A stretch of DNA of 64,000 nt, from the NCBI GenBank assembly GCA_025506515.1, contig CM046443.1, forward strand, positions 93,027,849 through 93,091,848, in the 5' to 3' direction. The position numbers were made by a program, and so were the translations under genes. This document shows, in pieces, positions 20,945 to 31,715 of this stretch (positions are counted from its first letter, which is position 1; the number at the start of each line of letters is the position of its first letter). The DNA comes from Flaveria trinervia (Eukaryota; Streptophyta; Magnoliopsida; Asterales; Asteraceae). The notes below the pieces were generated by a model. That model was not told the origin of the DNA. It saw only the letters and a list, made by a program, of their open reading frames with translations, and did not search any database.

Positions 20945-23846
20945 TGTGACAACCGGTAATTTCAGGTCAATACCCGACCTTGACTTGGTTATAATTACAC
21001 CTATAACACTTGATTTTCAATTTAAATTACATTTATTGAAGTCGTTTCATGCATTACAAAATTTCATGCATATCATTTCATGCATTACAAAATTTCATGC
21101 ATATCATTTCATGCATTGGTGATTCGACGAAATTGCCATTTTATCATACACATGATATAACCGACACACACGAGCGTTGGTGATAATTAATATATGTGTA
21201 ATAATAAATACTTTAAAGTGTTCCAAAGCATATTTATATATTCTAATGTTTCAAAGTATTTTAGAATCCAAATTAAATACATTAGAACAGTTTGAATTTA
21301 TAAATAAACCTAATCGCGTGAATTGATATTTTGCCCGGAACAAATATTTTAACGCGACAACATGATATGTATCATGAATATATCATAACTATTGAAATAT
21401 GTAATATTATATGAGTTCCTATAATAATTTAATGTATAAAAAAAGGATGATAAGTAAAAATATAAAAATATATAAATATCTATAGTGTAAAACATACCAC
21501 CCAAATACCCAATACTACATAAAATTGAAAACACCAACCCTCCATGCATGTTGACTGTTCATCCTACACCCTCCATCTCTCTTTTTCTTTTTCCCATGCA
21601 AGCTCTCAAGAATGGTTACAAGATTTGTTGACTTTGATAATTTTGAGGCTTACCTTATTTGTGAAACCTTTAAACACATGTTTAAAGTAATATGTTCCAT
21701 TGCCATACATAGTTCACACTTTGGCCTCCCTTGACCGTGAAGTAGAAGCATATTCTACAAAAGTTGATTGACCAAATTGTTTGAGTATAAAACAAGTTAT
21801 TTCTTGTCATCTCCAACCTACAAATTCACTACCTCACTTCTTTTTCTTCTTCCTATAATTCGACCATCTACCCATCCTCATCACTTCACCATTTTTCAAA
21901 CTTTAATTCTACAAATCTTGTGTGTTCAAGTACCTTTGGTTGAAGATCAAGTGATTTTTGAAGCTTTCAAGCATCCTACAACATCCTCTTCACCTTTTCT
22001 TGTTGGGTTTTCTTAGTTCAAAGGATCAAACTTTCTTTTCCTTGCATTTCAAGACTACCATCTCTTCTCCTTGATTGGTTAAGGTTAGCACTTGGTTTCT
22101 AATCTCCCATACATCACCATGAAGTGTTCATGTTCACTAACTCATCCCAAAAGTGCTCTACCAAAGTTTAAAAAGTAACAAAACATGTAAAACATTTTCT
22201 GGCAGATTCATGTTCTGGGTTTTCAAGACCATAACTCGACCTAAAAATGGTCAAATGAACCGTTTCTTGAGCCTAAAATTAACTTTAGGATGTCTAGTTT
22301 CTATCCCATCCAACCTTGAAATTTATAGATGAGTATAACCCTTCCAAAACGTATAAACAAATTAAAGTGCTGAACCTGAATTTTTGACAGAATAAATAGG
22401 GCAGAAAGAATGAGGCATAAGTTATGCTTAAAATAATAAAATGAAGATTTTCTTTCTGTGCTAACTTAGCTTAAGGTGTTAGGTTTAAAATTAATATAGG
22501 CTCTATTTGTGAATGTAAGTTTTGACCTCTCAAAAAGGTAAATTACATAGACATATACAGAAAAGTGCTGCACTGACATCTGTTGCTTCATGAACCATTT
22601 AGTGGCACTTAAACTTAGTTTTAGGATACAAGCTATACCTTTTTGGAATCCTAAGACATAGAACTAAATATGATAAAAGTATCAGATTTTATAAAAATTC
22701 TTTGTACCATGAAAAGAGGATGACAACCAGACCCAAAAATTCCCTTAATGCTGTCAAATACCTATACTTAGATAAAAGTAAACTTTTAGAGATATTTGAT
22801 AAAAAGGGAAACCCATACACATGAAAAGTATAATACCATTATACTTAATATAAAACACTTTCAATACATTATGTATCTTTAGAAAATAAAGATGAAGACA
22901 AGAATCTAAATAAAACATTTACGACTCGACGTGGTTAATTAGTCAAGTGACATTTTCAAAACTAACTTTGAGGATGAGTTATGCATGACCATCTAGGGTT
23001 AGTAATCATGACCTCATGAATATATCGTGATTTTGTTTAGGAGATTCCTAGACCAATCGTACATACAGACTATTGCTAGTATTCACGCGTGCAATTGAGG
23101 TGAGTTTCACAGCCCCATTTTACTTATTTTCCTTTTGGGGGAGATTACATGCAAATAACTAATTTCCTTGGACACATTTACTTGTTAATGATTTCACATG
23201 TTATATAAGTTGTTTACTTACCATATGAAGTCCCCTGTTATCGAACCGTTAGTTTGTTTCTCAAAACGAGGTAATCATGGATAGTACTATTGGGTTTGAC
23301 TACCCCCACCCGGGTTAATTACCCTAACCTTGATTGGAGGTCTAAACGGGTGCATTATTAGCCTGTTCACACCCATGCTCATGGTAGGCATGGGTAGGGG
23401 CAATTTATTACAGTTACAGTCTAGCTTCGGTTACGGTGCTTATATAATTTGTAGCATTGTATGTACAACAATCAAATCATAAAAAGTATTGTGGTCCTTT
23501 ACGCTAGTTACTATTACTTAAAACCTGTGAACTCACCAACATTATGTTGATATTTTTCACGCATGTTTTCTCAGGAAGTTGAAAGATGCAATAAGTTAAG
23601 CTAGCATGGATCATTTCATGTTTAGGGCCATTCATGCGGTTTGGGACATTCATTTTGATATATGTCATGTTTTGAAAACAATGTACCCTATTACTATTGC
23701 TTCCGCAAATTTAACTCTGAACAATGATATACTTTAAACTTATTTTGAGACATATGTTTTACAAAACCATGTAGTGGTCGATCAGCGACTATGAAATCAT
23801 GACGTTCGCGCCCCGCGGGATACCTCCATGGTTTGGGGGTGTGACA
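20945..23846 (+). mobile_element. solo LTR-2 inside the env-like ORF
   Basis: A 2902-bp block starting TGTGACAACCGG and ending GGGGGTGTGACA, flanked by a perfect GTTAG duplication (20940-20944 and 23847-23851). The uninterrupted relative (58680) reads through. The GGTGTGACA end resembles the gypsy LTR ends elsewhere in the window. There is no pol sequence. A 31-bp unit (TTTCATGCATTAC...) is repeated in tandem at 21045-21117. Confidence 0.88.
21045..21117 (+). repeat. 31-bp tandem repeat in solo LTR-2
   Basis: Two full units starting at 21045 and 21076 and a partial third from 21107, all containing TTTCATGCAT. Confidence 0.85.
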
Positions 23847-24077
23847 GTTAGCTGCATTGAACCAGATGGTGCTAAAGTTGTTAGCTGCTGATGAGCAAAA
23901 AGCTACATAGCTATGTCAGCTTGTGGAGCTCAATGTTGCTCAAGCACAGCAGATTACCCAACTTCAGGAGCAGAATGATCAATCAGTTAAAAGGATTGAG
24001 AAGTTGGAGGCAAAGAACAAGAAGATCATGCTCAGACTTAAAGGATCAAAAGATGAGCCTCTGAAGATCAAGGAAGG

Positions 24078-24113
<36 letters not shown>

Positions 24114-24364
24114 CGATGATGATGATGATGATGATGACGATGATGATGATGATGGTGGTGGTGGTGAAGATGATGAGTCTGATGACGAAGATGACAGTGA
24201 TAATGAAGGGTCATGGGGAAAGAAGAGAGGAGATGATGATGAAAAAGGTGATGCAGCTGCATCAGCCTCAGCTCAAGGTCAAGAAAGGAGGACAAAAAAA
24301 GCACAAGACCAAGGAGCATCATCCTCAGCCCCTATTGTTGAAGAGTTGACAGATAAACACAAAA

Positions 24365-24504
24365 GTAATGACTAGATGTTTATGTATTTGAAAATTTATA
24401 CTTGAATCTTGTATTACAACTTTGTAATTAATGTTTATTATCTAATGTTTAGATATATTGATTAATTACTAATTGTTGATGTGTTGAATGTTTAAATCAA
24501 GCAG
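24365..24504 (+). other. putative 140-bp intron in env-like ORF (Sirevirus-1)
   Basis: The donor GTAATG at 24365 and acceptor ATCAAGCAG|ATC ending at 24504 bound an AT-rich segment containing stops in every frame. Removing it keeps the reading frame. The same donor, acceptor and phase occur at 59162-59307 in Sirevirus-2, although the interior has diverged strongly. Confidence 0.7.
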
Positions 24505-25726
24505 ATCAAACATCTCAGCAAGATGAATATGATATTGCTCCCCTTCAGCAAATCAAGTCTCAATTCATAATGATTCTTGATTTGCAAGGGATTGTCAGAA
24601 GTTCGGTGAGCTACACTCCCAAAAAAAGGAGAAATCATACACGACCTGACTGATGAGCAACTTGAAAAGATGTTTAGGTTAAATCTAGATGAGCTGGTCA
24701 AAGACGCTCCTACTTTTGATGTGACAAGTGACGATGAGCTAAATAATGTCAACGAAATAGATATTGAAGACGTCACAGCTGAACACTATCCAAAGTACAC
24801 TGACTGAGAGGGCAATGTGATTCCCGATTTGGGTGACACTCTCGGCAGTGCCACATTCGACAAACCGGATGAGATGGAAAAGGAAACAGAAAAGAATGAA
24901 AGCCAAGCCCAAGCCTTGGACGCTGATGTTAATATAAAGAAGGCTGAATAGGCAACTTGTTTTGCTGAGATACGAGCACAACGCACTGCTCAAAATCCAA
25001 ATGCCTACACCAAGCTCTACAAGGTCAAGAAACATCTAAAGGTGTCGGGCAAGATTATTGTGTGGGCATATTTTTTGAGGATCTTAACGTTTATGCTATT
25101 AAGAGGGAGAAGGGAATAGAGCACTTCAGATACCCACATGATCTGAAGACTCTCCCAGGTTATGAGCTCAACCAACTGGCATGCTTAAATCTGCTATATG
25201 CTGATCCTAGGAAAATGTCAGGCTGGTTTGAGGCTGCACTAAAGAAGGAATACCACACCAGATGGGTAAACTTCAGACCTCAACAACCGAAGAGATACAT
25301 CCAAAGGTCTAAAGTGGATCCTATTTCTGGAAAGCCTAAAGTCGTGCTGAAGTAGAGTCCTCCGCGCACAATGTCCAAGATTCCCTTACGGGAAATGCCA
25401 TAGGACTTCACTCCACACTTCAAATGGTGGTATTATGATTGAAGAACATGCAAAGCGGTCATAGTTCTACAAAAAGAGGGCAAAATGGAAACTATCCGGG
25501 TATTCGACTCTATGTGGCTTACAAACTTGTCTGCAGATGATGTCTATAAATTATACAAGTGGCCACTATTCTACGACGTGCAAGATATTGTACAAGCCCT
25601 CCAGTTCCAGAACATTATACGACTTTGTTTTGCATTTGAAATACATACAGGAGTTACTAGATAGGAGAAGTACAAGAGATTTGAGGAGCTTATGAAGAAT
25701 GTCAGACGCTAATATAATCTAGGTCC

Positions 25727-25735
25727 AATGGGGAG
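25727..25735 (+). promoter_or_regulatory. polypurine tract of Sirevirus-1
   Basis: AATGGGGAG lies two bases before the 3' LTR (TGTTGATAC). It corresponds to AAGGGGGAG at 60527 in Sirevirus-2. Confidence 0.75.
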
Positions 25736-25737
25736 TT

Positions 25738-26441
25738 TGTTGATACATATGTACCTAGTTTAGGAGCTTAATGTAAAATGTATGTCATGTCTTATATATA
25801 TGTAATGGATCAGTTGAATGAAATACAATATATGATTGATGCTTATAATGTTTAATGTTTTATTGTTTATTATGTGTTAAAGTATGTTGAACTAACTATA
25901 TAGGTTTGAGGTTATTGGCATAGTTCTTAGTCAATAATGATTGAGAAACGTGTTCAAACTTAATTGTATGAAGTCTTCATGTGAATGGACCATGCTAATG
26001 GACCATACGCATGAATACTTCATGCTAATGGACTAGTCGCACGATTGAACTAGGAGACTACATCAATCGCACAATTGAGACATAAGATTGACTCAGTCGC
26101 ACGACTGAACCTTCAGTCGTGCATATGAATCAATCGCATGATTCAGTCGCACGACTGAACCATGCTAATGGTTCAGTCGTATGATTGGATAACCCTAACC
26201 TATAAATACCACTTAATTCGTGGAAAAACACAAGAATTCTAAAGACTTGAACACATACTCATACCCTAGCCGTCCAAAGACTCCAGAAAGCCTATTCCAA
26301 GTTCATAGTTCACAGTTGATCTCGTTCTAATCGTTCTTAACGTTTCTTTAATCGTTAGATTGATCAGAATTACATTCTCGCTGATTGGATGGCCAATCAA
26401 ATAGGATTCCGCATTATTTGATCTGGTTTCACGCATTATCA
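25738..26441 (+). repeat. Sirevirus-1 3' LTR
   Basis: It starts TGTTGATACATATG like the Sirevirus-2 LTRs and carries the palindromic repeat cluster (25980-26190) and a TATAAATA box at 26201-26208. It is recognisable to about 26441 (...GCATTATCA). The last 30 or so bases of the Sirevirus-2 LTR have no counterpart, so the end is either diverged or trimmed. Minus-strand copia-B sequence begins at once. Confidence 0.85.
26201..26208 (+). promoter_or_regulatory. TATA box of Sirevirus-1 LTR
   Basis: TATAAATA within CCCTAACCTATAAATACCAC, the same context as in both Sirevirus-2 LTRs. Confidence 0.75.
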
Positions 26442-27180
26442 GTTATGACTCTGATCACAAAATTAAGATACACTCAAAAGATTGTATCCAAGCTCCTTGA
26501 CAAAGTTTACCTTCTTAATGCTGAGATTACCATTTGTGACATTGCCCCTTCCAGTAATGTAATCACCAGCATCTTCTCCAAAAGCAATTGGTCCTCCATC
26601 AATCTTGTCAAAATTTTGAAATGGTGACCTATTGTTTTTCATGTGCCTGGAACAACCACTATCAATGATCCATACATTCTTGTTTGTCTTTAGCTGTTCC
26701 TGAACAAAAGAGATGGTTAGTTACATTTGGAAACCCAAGCCTTGTTGGTCTTGGGCTTATCAAAAGAAGTTGAAGGTAATGAAACAACAATAGATCCTAT
26801 AGTCATGTTTTGAGAATTTTATTGTTGTTGATGGAGAAATCTCCATCACTTGGTCTTTCTTTGTCTTCCACACCACCTTTGGAAGCTTAGACTTGACCTT
26901 CAACGATTCGGAATTTTTACTAACTTTGGAAGTTTTGATGACTCGTACTTCGGAAGATCTTGCTAACATTGCAGCAAGCTTCAGTGCTTCGGAAGTATTT
27001 CCTTCTTCCGAGACCAAATTTTCTTCCGAAGGCAATTTTCCACTTGCCTTAATCTTAATTTTGGAGCTTCCAAAGGAAACAAACTTTCCTTCTGAAGCTT
27101 GTTTCTTTTTGGAACCCTTAGAAGTCTTTTTCTTGATCATATGGAGAGTACCTTTTGAATTGTAAGGAAAATCCTTAGCC
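26442..27180 (-). pseudogene. copia-B gag C-terminus and aspartic protease fragment
   Basis: On the minus strand a Lys/Ser-rich stretch (27190-26800) leads to the copia protease motif: a WIIDSGCSRHM-type segment encoded near 26680-26650 (DSG catalytic triad), then the DGG/AFGEDAGDYITGRG block and a LGYNLLSVS block ending near 26470, where a TAA replaces the usual Gln. The right side continues at 46764 after removing solo LTR-3. It is non-functional. Confidence 0.8.
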
Positions 27181-29491
27181 AGATATGTCACATCCCGACA
27201 GAAACGTAAAATGCTTTAGATGTGACTATCTGATCAGAACACATTTGACTAAAGTTCAATTGTTAAAATAAATATCATATAATATCATAAAACATTAAAA
27301 TATATCATAATTAATACTAGATCGGGTTACATTATATAGTATACAAAATTTAACATAACCCTATTATAATAACATGTAAATCTAACTACTACATCTTCAG
27401 TAACGATGGAAGTGAGCATCCACTAACAAGCTAAAATCATACAAATTAACAATTAGATTCACACAAACTTTTCCCATAACTTCACCCCAACCATTATACA
27501 CATCAAAAGAGAACATTAAACTGTTAGACATATTGAACACCTGAAAATACATACTTAAAATAATCAACAAAGAGTTGGTGAGATCATAGGTTTAATATCA
27601 TAACAAAACACATATATTGATGTAACATAAATAACATTACAACCAAACCTACTTATTAACAGATGATTTATAACTATCACAATATAAATCACAAGTCAGA
27701 TAATATAGCGTCACAATACTCATCATGTTGGTGTATGAAATAATTTCCTAACTAGTGCTACCTATATTATCAGACGGTTTCACATCTGAATTAATGGTTG
27801 TATCATAATAATAGTAAAACACAAAAATCTTATACATATGCATCAATCTCAAAACGGTATGCTTTTCCCTTCAAAAAATTTATAAATTCAAAATGAAACT
27901 ATGAGTCTCACCTTTTACTCTGGTAGATTTTCCTATAAAAATATTTACAAACAATTAATATTTCTTCAAAATTTTCAGCATCTCAGATAAAAATATCAAT
28001 ACAGAAGCTATAATTATTTTTGTGTCACAAAATTTTTACAGTAGGAATACGAAAAAATCTAATAAATTATGTCAAAATTTCATCAGTTAACTATTTACAG
28101 ATTATTTTTTGGAAAGTTTACTATATTCTAATAAATTAGCAAAAATAATTAAGGGTCTCTAAAATTTACCAAAATTTATTAGAATTTTCATACCAATATG
28201 TATACTGTCTCAAAATTTCTTGATGTGCTAAATCATAACAGAACTATTTTTAATGATATTTAGTATTCTGTAAATATTGGTAAAAATAGAAAAATATATT
28301 CAAAATTCTAAATTTTATACAAACTGTTTCAACATAATAATATACTTCGTATAAATTTTTCATGATTTATCTTATAGTTATAGATTTTTCCCGATTTTTC
28401 AATTTCAGATTCTTCCAAAAGTTGTAATTTAAACATAACTTCGAATTAGGTCCTGAAAATTATTATATAGGTCCTATAAAATATTATATTTATCATATAA
28501 TATTTCCAGTTCTTCACCAGGTTTAGTTCTTTCATTTGTTTATTTTTTTTTAATTACTGAAACAATTTATATAAATTATTTCACTTATAATAATTGTACC
28601 AAAATTTGCAGAATATTATTTCTTAATATTTCTAATATGCTCACAATGTTTTTTCTCACAATCACAAACATTTAAGCAATAAACAAAATTTTATCAAGAT
28701 TACACATAATTTCAACCCTTTATTAATAATCTTTTTATGAAATTCTTTAGTTAACCATATTTATTTATTCTTTTTAGATTTTTAAAACTTTTCTTACTGC
28801 TTTTTGATAATAATGAAGTGTTTGTAAGATTTTGTGATGAACTTGAATGTTAAATTAAAAAGGGTTGGTTATATGTGTTTGTTATAACACATATATATCT
28901 TACAAACTTATTTAGCTATAGATTTAGAAAATGAAACCTTGATTTTGTTCGAAGGAGATGGGGAAAAGAGGTTGATGATATCTTCTAATCCTTGGTGAAT
29001 CCGATTGCTAATCTTGGTCTTGGTGTTCTTGATTTCTTGCAAAAATGGTTTGGAAGGTGGTGGTCATATGAAGCTTGGTTGATGTTAGTTGATATGAAAA
29101 CTGAGAGGGCGAAGGTGTGAAGATGACGGTGGTACACGGTTGTTTTTGTGATCGAGATGTGAAGGTGATGGTGGTATTCGGTTATGGTGGAGATCAAGAG
29201 TGAAGATGTGAAGGTGGTGGTGACCGAAATGTTTTTTTAATGGGGGTCGGCCAATTGCCTTCAATTGGCATAATCATGAGGCTACCCCTAGCCTTGATGA
29301 GTAGGCTAAGAATAGGTCCATTAGGTGTCAAACAAGGAAATAAGCTTGGTGTCTCAATGGCTAGGTGGTGGTTGTGGGGTGTGGCTATGTGTTCTAGCCG
29401 ATTAAGGTGTCAATCACCACTTAAATCGATTAGTTAAATCCTTAATGTCTCGAGACTAGAGCTTGAGTTAGTGTTTAGGTGTTTATGTTTT

Positions 29492-31712
29492 TGTCACACC
29501 CCAACCTTGACGGCGGAAACATCGAGATGTGAAGGATAAGATTGTTCACAACCACATAACGCTATGTTAAAATGTAAATATTAAGTTTATAAGTTTTAAA
29601 AGAGCATACAAGCATAAGTCTTAAACATGAGATAATTTCCAAACAAAATAAAACATTACATAAACATTTTATTTTAAATTAACTAGGTCCAAATCCTAGT
29701 CTTATTGCAAGCTTCAAAAGACACTTTAATCTTGGGATTTCCTGAAACATGATGAAAATAAAGAGTAAACTAAAAATAGTTGGTGAGTTTCCAGGTTTTC
29801 ATACATAATAAGATTACAAGTAGCAATTCATGTCATGGATTATAAGCTAGTAAGGTTATAGAACACATATCGTTACAACCAAACCTCGACTTCATTACAA
29901 GTATAAAAGATTGGCTAAGTGTATTTGGTTCCCATGATGAACAAGCGTACGTCATCAGGAGTCGGCAATACATCGACTTTAGCACCAAATAGGCTTGTCA
30001 GGCCCAAAGATCTAAGACGTCACCAGGCTAGCAATAGTTAATGATTGTAAACAAACTATGTATCTCATATAATCACCAATAACCATGACAAAATATAAAG
30101 ATGAATTGCAAGTGCATTACAAATCTTAAACGTTTATAAGTGTACGATGTATAAGTATCATGTTTCACCCCAAAATAGTGTGAAAAATCTAAAAAGGGAC
30201 AAGGAAAACTCACTTGATCAATAAGGTAATATGAAGATAAAAGATCAAATATAATCACCGTTCCAAGTACTCCTTCACAAGATACCTAAATATGAATAGT
30301 TTTACAATATTTACGTTTAATAAGCTTACGTTTTAAGGAGAATTAGGGTTTTAGGTAAAATTTTGGGGTTCTTATAGATATATTATGCATTTTAATTGTA
30401 GCAACCCATATATATTAAAAGAATAATATATGTAATATTTGGGTAACTAATTTAAAGAAGAAATAAACTAAAAAAATAAACTTTTGTAATTATTTGAAAT
30501 ACCCTTGATTATTAGTTTAGAAGTGACTTTTGCTATATTAATAATTTTAATAGTTTAAAACTATTATCTAAAGTTTATATTTACCAAAATGATCTAATTT
30601 TTAAAGAAAACAATTAATTATATTAATATATTTTTAAAAATAATTTGCAGAAGAATTTTAAGTAATTAAAAAAAATGAACTAAGTTTATAAATACTTTTT
30701 ATAATTTTTAAAGATTTTTCTATATATTTTTAAGGCTGAAAAAGCCAAAAAACATAAACTGCGGGTGCCCGGGTTCGAACCCGGGACCCCCTGTTGAGAT
30801 GTGTAATGACTTAACCAATGAACCAAGGCCTCAGCCGCGGTTCATATTGGTTCCTAATTATTAAAAACCCATTTAAAGAAAATTCCCCAAATCTTAAGAA
30901 CCCTAGAACCGATTGATTCCAAATTGATCCCAAATTCGTTTATGAACATGAAATTAACCTTGGGGCTTTTAAACCCCAAGTAAAACCGATCAAATTCATG
31001 AGTCTGATTACCCGATTTGAGGTCGATTGGTTGGTGAGGAAAACGAAAGACGTTCGCAAACACTTGGAGCCTTAATCGATATTCAAACGATGATTCCAAC
31101 CAAATTAGTTGCACAAGAAGCTTCTGATGATCTTGAAGATGAAGAACCCTCAATCAATTTAAACTAAGAAGGCTTAGAAGGGTAGTTTCGACAAAGTTGC
31201 AGGTTGCGGGAAAAGAGGTGATCAATTTCAGTGTTTGGATTTGATTTGAGTGCTTTTGAGTGTTGTAGTCGATTAGAGATGGATTTATGATCGATTAAGT
31301 TGGTTTAATTGTGTTATTATTAGGTTTTAATTGTTAATAGATTAAAAACCATAGCCCGGCGGTTACTTGAGCTCGAAAGCTCGTGTAACTGGTGTTTAAT
31401 CTTAATTAATCTATAATTGATTCGAATCAGGCACACGACTCAATTGGAAACGGTTCCAATCATAATTCGAGGTTTTAAGGCACTAATAGGGTCGCCGGAG
31501 TATAGCCGGAGCGACCACTGGCGTCTGGCGGGTTTGCGGGAAAGAAAAATGGGGGGTTTAGGTTTTGTGATTTTACACATTTGGTCCCTACAGTATTAAT
31601 AGTTAACATTTTATGCTAAAACTTTGTTTTAAGTTTATAAATTTACAAAAACAATCCCCCAAGTTTTTAATTAAATTTTTAAACACTTTTAAGTTAACAA
31701 TTTTATTATTAT
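29492..31712 (-). repeat. array B terminal LTR, 5'-truncated (3' side of array)
   Basis: It ends (minus sense) GGTTGGGGTGTGACA at 29492. On the other side it is fused directly to integrase sequence at about 31712-31716, lacking the LTR start, polypurine tract and pol C-terminus. It carries private variants (for example no CTTACAACACACAA segment near 30075). Confidence 0.92.
30761..30838 (-). other. tRNA-like block in array B LTR (left)
   Basis: On the minus strand, an A-box-like TGGTTCATTGGTTAAG (about 30824-30809) and B box GGTTCGAACCC. A GCC-TTTTT-GGC-like hairpin and T-run follow (minus sense, near 30745-30735). It is equivalent to the block in array A, with a diverged anticodon-side segment. 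Confidence 0.6.
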
Positions 31713-31715
31713 CGT

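Larger units (their letters stand above)
23852..25737 (+). pseudogene. Sirevirus env-like ORF, C-terminal part (Sirevirus-1), with intron
   Basis: Continues the ORF after solo LTR-2. A coiled-coil-like segment (QITQLQEQNDQSVKRIEKLEAKN, 23945-24040) comes first, then a long Asp run from GAT/GAC repeats (24077-24160) and an acidic/basic linker. An intron-like segment lies at 24365-24504. Next come the APLQQIK segment, the DLNVYAIKREKGIEHFRYPHDL block (25080-25140), the GWFEAALKKEYHTRWVNF block (25224) and the FKWWYYD block (25420). Several stops (for example near 24806, 24949, 25353 and 25441) show decay. It ends just before the polypurine tract at 25727-25735. Order and motifs match 58700-60509. 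Confidence 0.75.
687..26441 (+). mobile_element. Sirevirus-1: old, multiply interrupted Ty1/copia element (5' part outside window)
   Basis: The pieces, in order, are the integrase C-terminal half, RT and RNase H (687-3010), post-pol region (3011-3701 and 5880-6779), env-like ORF (19400-20944 and 23852-25737), polypurine tract and 3' LTR (25738-26441). The order matches the complete relative Sirevirus-2 at 52075-61265. Three later insertions split it: solo LTR-1, gypsy array A and solo LTR-2. Two internal deletions are evident from comparison with Sirevirus-2: the RNase H tail (about 450 bp at 3010-3053) and about 870 bp lost at the array A right junction. Its 5' LTR, gag, protease and first half of integrase would lie left of the window. 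Confidence 0.85.

Noticed and set aside
21768..22016. 82-residue ORF in solo LTR-2
   Set aside because: Located inside an element with clear LTR ends and GTTAG duplication; no domain; likely chance or leader-like.
24068..24349. Poly-His, poly-Met and similar open frames over the GAT/GAC repeat
   Set aside because: These are alternative-frame or opposite-strand readings of the repeat encoding the Asp run of the env-like ORF.
29240..29437. Small ORF near the end of solo LTR-3 (left part)
   Set aside because: No domain; lies in LTR sequence next to the array B insertion, chance length.
30854..31153. 99-residue minus-strand ORF in array B LTRs (also near 38211-38423 and 45407-45706)
   Set aside because: Lies inside LTR sequence and is broken in one copy by a single base. 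Its recurrence only reflects LTR copies, and there is no recognisable domain.
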